64,000 nt of DNA from Panulirus ornatus (Eukaryota; Arthropoda; Malacostraca; Decapoda; Palinuridae): positions 20,630,117-20,694,116 of the forward strand of contig NC_092250.1 of NCBI RefSeq assembly GCF_036320965.1, in the 5' to 3' direction. Shown in pieces: positions 21,500 through 36,249 of the stretch. The notes under the pieces are model-generated. The model worked only from the letters and a program-made list of their open reading frames with translations. It had not been told where the DNA came from and did not search any database. Positions within the stretch are counted from its first letter, which is position 1; each line of letters opens with the position of its first letter. A program made the translations under genes and the position numbers.

Positions 21500-22975
21500 C
21501 GCAAGGAAACAGACGAAAGAATGGCCCAACACACCCACATACACATGTATATACATACACGTCCACACACGCACATATACATACCTATACATTTCAACGT
21601 ACACATACATATGCATACACAGACATATACTAATATGCACATGTACATAATTCATACTGCCTTTATTCATTTCCGTCGCCACCCCGCCACACATGCAATG
21701 ACACCCCCCTCCCCCCGCACGCGCGCGAGGTAGCGCTAGGAAAAGACAACACAGGCCACATTCGTTCACACTCATCTCTAGCTGTCATGTATAATGCACC
21801 AAAACCACAGCTCCGTTTCCACATCCAGGCCCCACAAAGCTTTCCATGGTTTACCCCAGACGCTTCACATGCTCTGGTTCATGGCCCAACCCACTTCTCG
21901 TCGTTCCCTCCATCTCTGACACATATATCCTCTTTGTCAATCTTTCCTCACTCATTCTCTCCATGTGACCAAATTATTTCAACACACCCTCTTCTGCTCT
22001 CTCAACCACACTCTTTTTATTACCACACATCTCTCTTACCCTTTCATTACTTACTCGATCAGACCACCTCACACCACATATTGTTCTTAAACATCTCATT
22101 TCCAACACATCCACCCTCCTCCGCACGACCTTATCTATAGCCCACGCCTCGCAACCGTATAACATTGTTGGAACCAGTGTTCCTTCAAACATACCCATTT
22201 TTGCTTTCCGAGATAATTTTCTCGCCTTCCACACATTTTTCAACGCTCTCAGAACTTTCGCCCCCTCCCTCACTCTGTGACTCACTTTCGCTTCCATGGT
22301 TCCATCCGCTGCCAAATCTACTCCCAGATATCTAAAACACTTCACTTCCTCCAGTTTTTCTCCATTCAAACTTACCTCCCAGTTGTCTTGTCCCTCAACC
22401 CTACTGTACCTAATAACCTTGCTTTTATTCACATTTACTCTCAGCTTTCTTCTTCCACACACTTTACCAACCTCAGTCACCAGCTTCTGTAGTTTCTCAC
22501 CCGAATCAGCCACCAGCGCTGTATCATCAGCGAACAACTAACTCACTTCTCAAGCCCTCTCATCCACAACAGACTGCATACTTCCCCTCTCTTCAAAACT
22601 CTTGCATTCACCTCCCTAACAATCCCATCCATAAACAAATTAAACAACCATGGAGACATCACGCACCCCTGCCGCAAACCGACATTCACCGAGAACCAAT
22701 CACTTTTCTCTCTTCCTACTCGTACACATGCCTTACATCCTTGATAAAAAAAATTTCACTGCTTCTAGCAACTTGCCTCCCACACCATATACTCATAATA
22801 CCTTCCATAGAGCATCTCTCTCAACTCTATCATATGCCTCCTCCAGATCCATAAATGCTACATACAAATCCATCTGTTTCCTCAGTATTTCTCACACACA
22901 TTCTTCAAAGCAAACACCTGATCCACACATCCTCTACCACTTCTGAAACCACACTGCTCTTCCCCAGTCTGATAT
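21499..22975 (-). mobile_element. RTE-A retrotransposon copy O, decayed
   Basis: This minus-strand copy has lost its last ~40 bases (it starts at GCGCAAGGAAACAGACG next to (TA)n) and has a long 3' UTR (21499-21880). It has a deletion near 21885 that removes the start of the C-terminal coding region, and a frame broken near 22535 and 22590. The open piece at 21974-22537 contains the YLGVDL and YGCEAW blocks, and the GEEQCGFRSGRG block is at the right end. It runs head to head into plus-strand copy P at 22975 with no TA tract between. Confidence 0.85.
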
Positions 22976-23979
22976 ACTGGGATGCAAGTTTGAATGGAGA
23001 AAAAACTAGAGGAAGTGAAGTGTTTTAGATATCTGCGAGTGGACTTGGCAGCGGATGGAACCATGGAAGCATAAGTGAGTAACAGGGAGGGGGTGGGAGC
23101 GAAGGTTCTGGGAGTGTTGAAGAATGTGTAGAAGGCGAGAACGTTATCTCGGATAGCAAAAATGGGCATGCTTGAAGGAATAGTGGCTCCAACAACGTTA
23201 CATGGTTGCGAGGCATGGTATTTAGAGTTGTGCGGAGGAGGGTGAATTTATTGGAAATGAAATGTTTGAGGACAATATGTGGTGTGAGGTGGTTTGATCG
23301 AGTAAGTGATGAAAGGGTAAGAGATGTGTAGTAATAAAAAGAGTATGGTTGAGAGAGCAGTATATGGTCTGTTGAAATGGTTTGGACACATGGAGAGAAT
23401 GAGTGAGGAAAGACTGACAAAGACAATATATGTGTCAGAGGTGGCGGGAAGAAGGAGCAGCGGGAGACCAAATTGGAGGTGGAAGGATGGAGTGAAAAAG
23501 ATTTTGAGCGATCGGGGCCTGAACATGCAGGAGGGTGAAAGGCATGCAAGGAATAGAATGAATTGGAACGATGTAGTATACCAGGGTCGACATGCTGTCA
23601 ATGGATTTAACCAAGGTATGTGAAGCGTATGGGGTAAACCATGGAAAGGTCTGTGGGGCCTAGATGTGGGAAGGGAGCTGTGGTTTCGGTGCATTATACA
23701 TGACAGCTAGAGACTGAGTGTGAACGAATGTGGCCTTTGTTGTCTGTTCCTGGCGTTGCCTGGCTGGAGAGGGGGTGGGGTGGAATTCTATTTCTTTTGT
23801 GGCGGGGTGGCGACGAGAATGGATGAAGGCAACAAGTATGGATATGTGCATGTGTATGTCTGTGTATATATACGTTGAAATGTATGTGTATGTATATGTG
23901 CGTGTGTGGGCGTTTATGTGTATACATGTGTATGTGGTTGGGTTGGGCCATTCCTCGTCTGTTTCCTTGCGCTACTTCG
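22976..23979 (+). mobile_element. RTE-A retrotransposon copy P, decayed
   Basis: This plus-strand copy starts inside the block equivalent to NWEVSLNGEKL. The frame is broken several times, with an open C-terminal piece at 23324-23623 ending in NQGM. The long 3' UTR follows and stops abruptly in the terminal GTTTCCTTGCGCTACTTCG block, where a T-run and the second half of a SINE-A replace the expected end. Confidence 0.85.
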
Positions 23980-24115
23980 TTTTTTTTTTTTTTTTTTTTT
24001 TAATTTTCCAAAAGAAGGAACAGAGAAGAGGTCCAGGTGAGGATATTCCCTCAAAGGCCCAGTCCTCTGTTCTTAACGCTACCTCGCTATCGCGGGAAAT
24101 AGCGAATAGTATGAA

Positions 24116-24124
<9 letters not shown>
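23980..24124 (+). mobile_element. SINE-A copy 5, 3' half fused to RTE-A
   Basis: Starting in a 22-base T-run equivalent to the SINE-A internal T-stretch, this half-element has the AATTTTCCAAAAGAAGGAAC block and the complete stem-loop tail. It sits directly on the truncated 3' UTR of copy P, giving a LINE-SINE chimera. A (TA)n tract follows at 24125-24186. Confidence 0.85.

Positions 24125-26671
<2,547 letters not shown>

Positions 26672-26738
<67 letters not shown>
26672..26738. repeat. (TA)n microsatellite
   Basis: A pure TA tract with no RTE-A or SINE-A on either side. It lies just left of the Penelope-like relic. Confidence 0.95.
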
Positions 26739-26740
<2 letters not shown>

Positions 26741-26879
26741 TGCTAACCATGAGGAAAACCATGAGGAAAATGAAACACGATGAGTTACCAAGTGCATGAT
26801 CGTGTCATGGTCACATCATCAGGGGAGATACAAGAATGAGACAGAAGACGTAGAACAGTCAGTTGACATATAAGGGTGA

Positions 26880-27715
26880 TAGTATCTAACATGATTAAAC
26901 AAGGTATTCGATTCTTGTCCTGTTCTTATGATATAATGATATTGCTCAAGTCTAACATTAAGATCCTTACCAGTCTGCTAAACCTGACATATTACAACTT
27001 TTACAAGGGATTCTTTAAACACAGCCCGCAGAATTTTCTGGCGATTTTTTTTATTAAGCTATTCTTTAAGCAACCTGGGAAGTATTGTAAAATTATCACT
27101 AAAAGGGAGAACTAAAAGATTCTTGGTATCAAGGGGAGTTTTGCGTTTAACTGTATTAAATAATTTCTTTGGTAACAATAGAGATAGGTCTAGGATACTT
27201 TAATTTTGATCCAATAGAAAACATCTGTTCAAACTCATCGTCAATAAATTCCGGATGCATATATGTAATGCCCAGAGGAACATAAACTGAAATGATGATA
27301 ATTAGCCTCTGTCATGTTGAGCAGAGACATAATGAATATAAGAACAAACATTGGTGAGTTTTCTGTATATGCTAAACTTAAACGTGTTCCAATCCCTATG
27401 GATCATGCGATCTAAAAATGGTAACATATAATCATTTTCCACTTCCACAGTAAAGTTGACAGAAGGTACTAAATTATTGAGTAAAAGAAGGAATGCTTGT
27501 AAATTTTCATTTGTTGGCCAAACACAAACATCATCATCAACATACCTAAACCAAATTGCCTTAAAGAGTATGATATCCCTTAGTCATTTTGTTTCGGGGA
27601 ATTCCATGTAAAGATTACTTAATACTGGTGAAAGAGGGTTGCCCATCGCCAGGCCAGATTTCCGAGCATAATATTCTCCATTAGATTGAAATGCTTGTCC
27701 CCGGGCGGCCCGTGA
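26880..27715 (-). pseudogene. Penelope-like element reverse transcriptase, degraded
   Basis: Minus-strand translation from about 27715 gives GLAMGNPLSPVLSNLYME, then after one in-frame TGA, LFKAIWFRYVDDDVCVWP, then NFTVEVEN..LPFLD, then a SIYRKLTN..SYIHYVSAQH block. GLAMG(S/N)PLSP, the YVDD catalytic motif, LPFLD and the YRK(P/L)T motif are in the order seen in Penelope-like elements, which differ from LINE and LTR reverse transcriptases. Further stops follow, and the downstream half has no long frame. The GIY-YIG endonuclease expected at the C-terminus was not recognised. The N-terminal part is missing, and the element is inactive. Confidence 0.8.
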
Positions 27716-27760
27716 ATGCATCACAGTGAGCAAGCTAACCACTACAACACGGAGCTCCAT
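27699..27760 (-). mobile_element. tRNA-like SINE fragment (A-box half)
   Basis: On the minus strand the stretch GTTGTAGTGGTTAGCTTGCT resembles the D-arm and A-box region of a tRNA. It is followed by a CACTGTGATGCATTCACGGG anticodon-arm-like part and a GGGCCGCCCGGGG stem. It ends before any B box, where the Penelope-like relic begins. This looks like the head of a tRNA-derived SINE broken by or fused with that element. Confidence 0.5.
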
Positions 27761-28078
27761 GAATGAACACACACACACACACACACATATCATGGTTTGT
27801 GTATGGTGAACAGCTCACATGGTTTCTGCTTTTATAACTCCTTTTTTAATGTGTTCGATTCTTCTGTTCATCATTATCCTTACCTTCCGCCATGTTCCTT
27901 TGGACGATCGTGCTTACCTGTTTCTAGCAAGAAGAACCTACTCGTCCTGGAAGGCATCAAGAGTGTTGTGAGCCACGCTCGTCACATGTTACCAAGGTCA
28001 GTGGTAGGTCTGGAGGAAGAAAGGGACCATCATGAGCAGCAGAACATCAGTAATCGCACTTCGAAAAACATACAACTC

Positions 28079-28139
28079 TTCCCCGGAGGGGCTCGAACCC
28101 ACGACCACTAGCTATGGCTCTCGAGAGGTAAGCTCCATC
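28079..28139 (-). mobile_element. tRNA-like SINE fragment (B-box half)
   Basis: Minus-strand sequence GTGGGTTCGAGCCCCTCCGG carries an intact B box (GGTTCGAGCCC) with flanking T-arm complementarity, but no convincing A box or acceptor stem lies upstream. It is therefore scored as part of a tRNA-derived SINE or tRNA pseudogene, not a functional tRNA gene. Confidence 0.5.
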
Positions 28140-28539
28140 AAAAGGCAATCACGAAAAGTGGAATGAAACCCCAGGAAGGAGGGTGAGGGTTACCAGGGTA
28201 CAGAGACAGAGTAATACTGGGAGTAGGGGAGGAAGGACCTGAGTGGTAGGGGGAACGGAGGAGACAAGACCAGGACAGTAATGGTAACTGGAGAGACAGG
28301 ACAGTACTAATACCGGGGAAGACAGGGCCAGATAGTACCAGTAGGAGGGAAGACAGGGCTAGAGCAGTACCGGGGAAGACAGGAGAGGCAGCCGTGTTGG
28401 TTGGTTAGTGTGGATGATGGTGATAATGAGCTCTATGATCACACCAGCTGATAACCATCTAGATAATGACAGTGGGCGTCCTCATGACCTGCCCAGACCT
28501 CTTCTTGCTGACGCTATCTCCACCCAACTTGCCTCACGG

Positions 28540-28645
28540 GCCCTGGTGGTGGTGGTGGTTGTGATGGTGGTGTTGGTATGGTGGTGGAGTGGTTTGTTGG
28601 TGGTTGTGGTGGTTCTTGTGATGATGATGATGATGATGACAGTAA
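28540..28645. repeat. GTGGTT-rich and GATGAT simple repeats
   Basis: Irregular GTGGTG/GTGGTT triplet repeats are followed by a short (GAT)n run. These create an apparent valine-rich open frame that is not a gene. Confidence 0.85.
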
Positions 28646-28949
28646 TGGTACTGGTAATAATAATTACCACTGTACATAATTATGGAGGCAGAAGATGCTA
28701 TCCACATGATAGCTACTAGCTAATTTGCATAATTTGACGTAACCAGTTTGCTTACCATTGTTCACATCTTGCACACCATTCATTACAACATCATCACATG
28801 AATATGGTAGCCAGTTTAAAATTTGCTTTTCGAGATCTTTCTCGTTCAGTGTGGCAATCTTTGTAGACTGGCTCGTGGCCGCCCAGTCTGGTCTAACAGT
28901 TAGCTGTTGTGGGTTATGTTAACCTGTAACAGATTAGGTGGGTATAGTC

Positions 28950-29178
28950 TGGCTCCTGGTGGGATGGGATGGTTCCTGATGGGATGGGATAGTTCCTGAT
29001 GGGATGGGATTGCTCCTGATGAGATGGGATTGCTGCTGATGGGATGGGGTTGCTCCTGATGGGATGGGATTGGTGCTGATGGGATGGGATAGTTCCTGAT
29101 GGGATGGGATTGCTCCTGATGGGATGGGATTGGTGCTGATGGGATGGGATTGGTGCTGATGGGATGGGATTGCTGCTG
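28950..29178. repeat. 20-bp minisatellite, about 11 copies
   Basis: Tandem units of the form TGATGGGATGGGATTGCTCC, with TTG/TAG and GCT/TCC variants in the variable part. Confidence 0.95.
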
Positions 29179-30444
29179 GCAAACTAGTGGTCTCTCAGTA
29201 GAGTGGATATGTTATTAAGATTAGGTTGTTGACACACACGGTATTTATGCCGCCTGAGGATTTTCCCTATCATGGGAAAGACTGACAGTTAACGTTTTCA
29301 GGAAGCCTAAACGTTTATGTGCAACGTTTGATGTAAGGACAGATCGCTCAGTGAACTTCAGTCACGAGGAATTTTCAGATAATGTTTTGAATTTTTTCAA
29401 GGATACTGAAAGTTATATTTTGAGGTTTTCAGGATATATGTAGAACGTCAGATAACGTGTTTAGGATCGTGATACAAAGAAATGCAAAGGAATTAAAACA
29501 CTAGACCACTGGGTTCTAATAAGGATGTGACAGCGCAACAGAACAGAAACTCATAGATGTGTTTGATAATGAAAGATATACAAACGTTCAAAAACTTGTA
29601 ATCTTTTCATGTAGCTAAGAAAACGCATTACATAAAGTCAGAGTATACATATAGTATCTACAGCTGTGTATACGCATATACAGTTTTGCACCCATACAGT
29701 ACCTACAGCTGTGTTTACCAGTGTATGTGATGCATATAGCTGACCTTAAATTTATATAGCTGACCTTAAATGTAGATAGCTGACCTTAAATTGAAAATCC
29801 CAGTTCACAAGCGATAGCATCAGTCACTGTTGACTGAAATGATAGCTTCTGAGTGTGCGTATTCAGCAGGGTTAAGTGCCAGAAGGAGACTCATGTAGTT
29901 TGATCAAGAGAACGAAAATAACCAACATTGTATTGATGGAACAGTCCACACTCACCATCATAATGTTAATGGAAAAGGCTTTGGTTTGAGACTCTTAGTT
30001 GGCTCTGTCAAGAAAATTAATGAAGGTCATCCATAAAACATCTATGCAGTAAAGTGTTTCACTCTCGAACGTACACATATGAAGGAAAAGAAAAATCTAC
30101 TTCAAGGACAGACATACAGGGAAGTGTAATCATACACCAGTATTACTTCTCGTCAGGTCACAAAGTTTAGTCAATTTCTAGAGATGATACGTCAGAGGGT
30201 CAGGTGTGCAGACAACTATCCAGAGTAGAACAAAAATAAGATAGGAACAAAAGACAATAACTAATACCAGAAATTATTCAAGCAAAAAAAAAAAAGGAAA
30301 AAAGTATTTCCAATAAAGTGCGACACCAGGTCAGCAGTGGGAATCATGATGGACAGTAAAGCCAGTACAAAGAGTAAATCGAGTGCAAGATGGACCATCA
30401 TGACACAAGGCCGGTGTACAGAACCATACCAGCATAGAGAGAGA

Positions 30445-30477
<33 letters not shown>

Positions 30478-30663
30478 AGCTCATGTGCACACAAGTGAGG
30501 CGTGCAGCCAGGGGCACCGCCAGATTACATCGTCGACGCTTCCCTCTATAATTCCCCGCCACCATCAACCAGGCCATTATGGCCGTCCACCCGCCTGGCA
30601 AAATTACCGTCCGAAATTTTGATTGAGTTTCCTAGTGTCGCCCAACAAGATAGTTTGCCAGGT
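29179..30663. other. Low-copy region, no gene recognised
   Basis: About 1.5 kb without coding motifs. It contains three short tandem units of ATAGCTGACCTTAAAT near 29755-29793 and a (GT)n run at about 30447-30475. Confidence 0.45.
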
Positions 30664-30760
30664 GGCAGCCCTCCGCAGCCCTTACCAGGGAGGCAGCCCT
30701 CCGCAGCCCTTACCAGGGAGGCAGCCCTCTGCAGCCCTCACCAGGAAGGCAGCCCTACAG
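30664..30760. repeat. 28-bp minisatellite, about 3.5 copies
   Basis: Units beginning GGCAGCCCTCCGCAGCCCTT and ending ACCAGGGA are repeated at exact 28-bp spacing (starts at 30664, 30692, 30720 and 30748). Confidence 0.93.
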
Positions 30761-31915
30761 GCCCGTCTCACAGACTTGTGGTCCTCATCTGTCGCTGGTC
30801 ATCTACTGAGGATATTGGTACAAATTCTGAGTGGGGTGGAGGGTGGAGGTACGTCAGCAGTGCTCGGGGAGGTACTCCGGAAAATCCTACATGGGTAGGA
30901 CGTAGGTGGGAGGCAGATGGGGTGGGACAAATTGCTTACGAAATTTTACCCTGGAAAATAAAGTAGTTGTAAAGATGCGTCAGGACTCAAACAGACTAAA
31001 CGACGAGTTGAGTTACTGGAGGAAATGAATCACCGGAGCCACAGTGCGACACTGACCTCCTCATCGAGCAGCGCTCGATGAGGGGCGGGAGGAGGAGCGG
31101 GAGGAGAAGCGTGAGGAAAGTAAATTAACTTATGGTCGGTAATAAAGGTGTCCCGAGTTTATGGAGTGCGAGACGACCAGAAAGATACAAACAACTTACG
31201 TATATTCGTTATTAGTTGGAATATACTACAACAGTCTGGTCTCAGGGCTGCTGGAAAGGGTCATAAGGAGTGTAACACCAATGGTACCAGCATTTAGGGA
31301 AATGAACTACGAAGATGGATAGGAGGCCCTTGATCTGTCCACATTGGAAGAAAGAAGAGTTAGGGTAGGATTGATGACTATATATATCTGAGAGTTCATG
31401 ACGATTTAAACAAAGAACAGTTAGTCGACGGTGCAGAGGAGGAGGCACAGTTGGATGCTAGGAAAGGCAAGTGTGCACAGTGAAGGAAGGAAGTTCTCCA
31501 GTAACAGAGTTGTACACCAGACGAACCAACTAAACGCGGAGCAAATGAATACCACCATGACGGGAAAGTCCATGGAAAGATATGGTCTTAAGATGCACGA
31601 GAGGCGGGCCCATGACTGTACAGCAACCACCTCCACACCACAACCATTCCGCACGGTTAGATAATGATAACACCACATCACCATGTTATCACCAACACAG
31701 CCTCACCACAGCACCGAGGCAAGGATAAGTCAACTGCCGCCACACTCTCTAGCACCAATTAACCCGCAAAAAGATTACAGCAAATGTCGATGATAGGAGA
31801 GCAAGGTGTGGGTCGGATGGCGTGCTACCTCATGATAATACCAACCCAGTGAACCCCGACTCTCAAGCCTGCACAGATACCATCAGCCACACGACTGGTG
31901 AGGCGGGCGGAAGAA
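30761..31915. other. Low-copy region, no gene recognised
   Basis: No family motif, RNA gene or tandem array was recognised. There is a purine-rich GGAGGAG cluster at about 31080-31115. Open frames are short and unsupported. Confidence 0.4.
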
Positions 31916-32102
31916 TGCCTGCACTGGGTGTAGTGGGACGAGGCTGCCTGCACTGGGTGTAGTGGGACGAGGCTGCCTGCACTGGGTGTAGTGGGATGAG
32001 GCTGCCTGCACTGGGTGTAGTGGGATGAGGCTGCCTGCACTGGGTGTAGTGGGATGAGGCTGCCTGCACTGGGTGTTGTGGGACGAGGCTGCCTGCACTG
32101 AG
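31916..32102. repeat. 29-bp minisatellite, about 6.4 copies
   Basis: Tandem units with the core CACTGGGTGTAGTGGGA followed by TGAGGCTGCCTG. The GGGA(C/T)GAGG position alternates between copies. Confidence 0.95.
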
Positions 32103-32215
32103 TGATGGATGGGAGGACAAAGGGTAGGTAGTTGAGGGAGGGGAGGGAAGGGCAGGACCAGGGCAGCTCCTGTGAGAGTTGCGGGACGTCTGTGATCAGT
32201 CTGACTAATTTCTGC

Positions 32216-32420
32216 CCCCCCCCCCCCACACACACACACACACACTGTTGCTCCCTCCCCTCCCCTTGCACTCTCTTGCCCCCGTCCCTCACTCACCTGC
32301 CCCGTCCCACACTGTCCCGCCCCGTCCCACACTGTCCTGTCCCGTCCAACACTGTCCTGCCCCGTCCCACACTGCTCTGCCTAGACCCTCACTCTCTTGT
32401 CCCGTTCCATACACTCCCGC
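32216..32420. repeat. C-rich tract, (CA)n and ~18-bp CCCGTCCCACACTGTCC repeats
   Basis: A poly-C run and a short (CA)n precede imperfect tandem units containing CCCGTCCCACACTGTCC. Pyrimidine bias continues to about 32640. The open proline/serine-rich frames here are composition artefacts. Confidence 0.8.
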
Positions 32421-33548
32421 GGCCCCCACACTCTTTCCTATCCTGGCCCTCCTGCTCCGTCCCACGCCCTCTGGTCCAGCCCTGCACGCCCTCCAGCTCC
32501 ATCCCTCTGGTCCAGCGCTCCACGTCCCCCTGCCTCTCCACTCCTACTTGCCCCTCCGCCCCCGTTGCTCATCTACCCGTTCTTGCTCCTCCGTGCCTTC
32601 TTGCCCCTCCGGGCCATACCCCACTACCTTGCCACCTCTCGCTACGTCCTGCCTTATCCTATTATGCCTCGTCATTACATCGTACCATAGCTATGGCCAT
32701 GTCGTGCCACATGTATAGAAAAATTACATGTTAAATAAGGTTGTATGAACTACTACTGGAGTGCGATTTCACTTTCATACTATCATCATGGACAAGTGTG
32801 GTCATATATATATATATATATACATAAGATGTATCGGTAAAGCATTACCAGTGCTTTCATTTCGGTATTGCTCACACCATCACTAAAAGCAATAAGAAAA
32901 GATAATATGCAAATAATATCCACATTGTGCTCTGAACAAGGCAAAGTCTAATAAAGAAAAATATGCATAATAATAACAGCTCAAAGTGTAATGCGGAGCA
33001 GAGGAAGAAAGTTAAACAAAATTGATAATTGTTTACAAACTTTTCCGGAAACACATCAAAATGTGATGTATAAGTAGACAGAGGCAATATTCAAGATTTA
33101 CATTCTACGAGTTAAATACCATACCATTAAGATATACATATAAAACAACGAGACATTTCTACTGCAAACCTGATAAGACTTATGTACAAACACAATAACT
33201 CTTTCATTACCTCATAGTTACTTATAGTGGGTGTTGTTGAGTCCAGTATTAACAGATCGGTGTTTGATGAGCTACTGGCCAGCACAGGCAAGCTCGCTGC
33301 CCACCTTGGCTAGTCATTGTCGTGAGCGTGGTTGGTCTGTATTGGTGAGGAGGGCGGTTTGGTAATTAGGCAGTTCGTTCGTACTGAGTGACCGCCCAAA
33401 GTGGTCATGAGTGTGTGTGCTGAAGTGTTACTTCATCTTGCCAATATACAAAGCATTACAGCTGTTGCTCTTATACTGCTACACACTTGACCACTGTACC
33501 TCCTTACCAATAACATCCTTCAACGTGAAAAATGACTAAATTGTATTT

Positions 33549-33968
33549 CTTGTTGTAAGAACTACTCTAATGTTAACTTGTTGTAAGAACTACTCTAATG
33601 TTAACTTGTTGTAAGAACTACTCTAATGTTAACTTGTTGTAAGAACTACTCTAATGTTAACTTGTTGTAAGAACTACTCTAATGTTAACTTGTTGTAAGA
33701 ACTACTCTAATGTTAACTTGTTGTAAGAACTACTCTAATGTTAACTTGTTGTAAGAACTACTCTAATGTTACCTTGTTGTAAGAACTACTCTAATGTTAA
33801 CTTGTTGTAAGAACTACTCTAATGTTAACTTGTTGTAAGAACTACTCTAATGTTACCTTGTTGTAAGAACTACTCTAATGTTACCTTGTTGTAAGAACTA
33901 CTCTAATGTTACCTTGTTGTAAGAACTACTCTAATGTTAACTTGTTGTAAGAACTAATGTTAACTTGT
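33549..33968. repeat. 28-bp minisatellite, 15 copies
   Basis: Units of AACTTGTTGTAAGAACTACT plus CTAATGTT are repeated almost perfectly. A GTTAACTTG/GTTACCTTG variant is scattered among copies and the last unit is shortened. Confidence 0.96.
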
Positions 33969-34371
33969 GGCTAAAAATCACGTATCACAATTTACTTTTT
34001 CCTGTGTATTAACCGACCTTTCCAGTGAACAATTAGGTACAGTTGATGATTTACTGATAAACATCATGATTGTTCTGTGTTTTACCGACATACACATTAA
34101 TGACGTTTAAAGGGAAACATTCATATGTATTGTTTGTTTCATAGATTCGGTTACAGTGTGGACAAGAAATAACCAGAACATATAGGAAGTGTTCATGTGG
34201 CTCCGGGTACCAGTGCATTGTGTTTATATTTGACGGGGAAACAAGTTCATATAAAGACCAGGTAATGTTGGTCCTTATGCTGACCTCAGGAAGGAATGCC
34301 CACATTTACTGATCTTAATATCAAGAAATGCTACGGTATCATACTCCACTTACAAACAACAGATTATTTTT

Positions 34372-34437
<66 letters not shown>

Positions 34438-35190
34438 GTAAGTAGGTATAATATCCTACCGTAAATATATCTGTAATGTGCAGGGGCTGCAGGTGTGGTT
34501 CCTTTTCATGCTATATGTCACGTGTTTAGGTGATAGCACCTGACCTGATCACCACAGGTGTCGTCTCATTCCACCATAGGAACAGGTGTGGTCATATAAT
34601 GAGAGCATCTGAGCTACAGGTGTTTTCTAATATCACCATAGAGACAGGTGTGGTCATGCAATAAGAGCACCTGAAGCGCATCACTGTTATCTCTGGTGGC
34701 AGCAGTGTCTCCAGACATGTGTTATCGTGAGGAACACCACATGTATATCAATCATTTCTGATAACAACCTTCTTTATATATCTGAAGCGTGAGTTTTCTC
34801 TGGGGACACCAGTGTATTATCTATGTCGCTGCCAACCTATCTTATCACTAAGGGCTCCAATGTGTTATCTCTAGGGAAACCAGTGTATATCTTCTGAGAC
34901 TACAGTGCCTTATCTTTAGGGGCACCAGTGTGTGTGTTATATCATCTCTAGGACACTACTGTATGTTGTACCTGGCACCAGTGTACGTACGTCCTCTGTG
35001 GGCGCACATGATCTGTTAAATAAGTGACCACAGAGTAAGTGCGCATGCTTACGTCTGACCACACGATGTTCACACTGCTCACCAAGTGACACATTCTCAA
35101 CGTGACCATCTGCTGAGAGGATCAGCAGTGGTGTCAACTACTGACTTGCTCAACGATTCTTCGTAGGATTTTGTTAGCTTGTGATCTTCG
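33969..35190. other. Low-copy region with one (TA)n tract
   Basis: No gene recognised. It contains a (TA)n microsatellite at 34377-34436 with no RTE-A or SINE-A beside it, and a loose run of related GTGT-containing words (ACCAGTGTGTTATCTCTAGG-like) at about 34690-34960. Confidence 0.45.
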
Positions 35191-35311
35191 TGTCCCTCAC
35201 CCACGCCCTCCAGGCCGCCACCACTCCCTCCCTGTCCCTCACCCACGCCCTCCAGGCCGCCACCACTCCCTCCCTGTTCCCCACCCACGCCCTCCAGGCT
35301 GCCACCACCCC
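35191..35311. repeat. 42-bp GC-rich minisatellite, about 3 copies
   Basis: Units start with TGTCCCTCACCCACGCCCTC and continue CAGGCCGCCACCACTCCCTC at 42-bp spacing. Because 42 is a multiple of three, they leave frames open on both strands. The surrounding 35190-35780 is GC- and CpG-rich. Confidence 0.92.
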
Positions 35312-36249
35312 GCCCTAGGTCTCCGCCACTCCCGACACCGTGCACGACAATCTTCACACCGGCCAGCCTGGTGCCACAGCGGGCCGCCTGCACCGCGCTG
35401 CCAAGCAGGCGCCTCCCACGCCACCTCCAACACGACACTTGTCTGGTCGCGGCGAAGAATTTCCAGATGTCTTTCCCGTCGTTAGCTGGGAATTCTGCTT
35501 CGTGAACAAAAAACCGATTCATGTGAGTGAGGAGATGTTGGCAGCTCAGCCAGAGTCAACCTTAGGCTATAATTTCAAACTGTGACCGCCAAAATTAGCT
35601 GCCACCAATTTATGCAGTAGTAATTTATGGTAATGTTGATGATGATGGAGCGCGGGGCTGCGCTGCGCTGCGCACGGCTACTGGAGTTGACTTGCTTCCA
35701 GTCTGAATAACAATAGAGTGCGCCCGGGGCGTGGCCGCTGGCCGCGCCACGCACGTCTCCATGTCATACACCAGAACGACTTTGTAAATGCCATCAATAT
35801 CTTCATAGCAATTCAGATGCTTTGATCATGAAAATAGTGATAATCATGCAATAATTCAGTTATATTTAGCATGTGTATGTGTCTATATAGTGGATGATGG
35901 ATACTAGTGTGACAGTGGTCATCCCGCAACACCAGGGAGGCGCACGCCACCTCCCGGCCAGGGTTCCCTCCTCACCATGCCAACATTCCTGAGGTATTTA
36001 TGGGGAATTTTCCACACGCAATGGTCAGGGAACCTTTAATCTCATTACAATATTGGAACGACTGAGGCAGGGTTGGTCGAGAACTCTGCTCTCTGCCTTG
36101 TTACGTTGCTGCCATAAAGACATGTGACCAGTGGGAGGATGGATGGAGCTCTGCCAACATTGTCTTCATGGGTAATAGTGAGACACATGGTGGGTGTGGT
36201 CCGACGCGTTTGTGAGACGGAGGTTCGTGTGTACTACGACGTGGGTCGT

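Noticed and set aside
28079..28139. Functional tRNA gene on the minus strand
   Set aside because: The B box is good, but there is no acceptable A box, anticodon arm or acceptor stem at the right spacing.
31421..31684. Hydrophobic 87-codon minus-strand frame that could suggest a membrane protein
   Set aside because: No homology that I recognise, no splice context and no codon signal. The opposite strand is equally open over the same bases.
35097..35522. 141-codon glycine-rich minus-strand frame
   Set aside because: Its middle is the 42-bp minisatellite and the remainder has no recognisable motif. The plus strand is open over the same interval.
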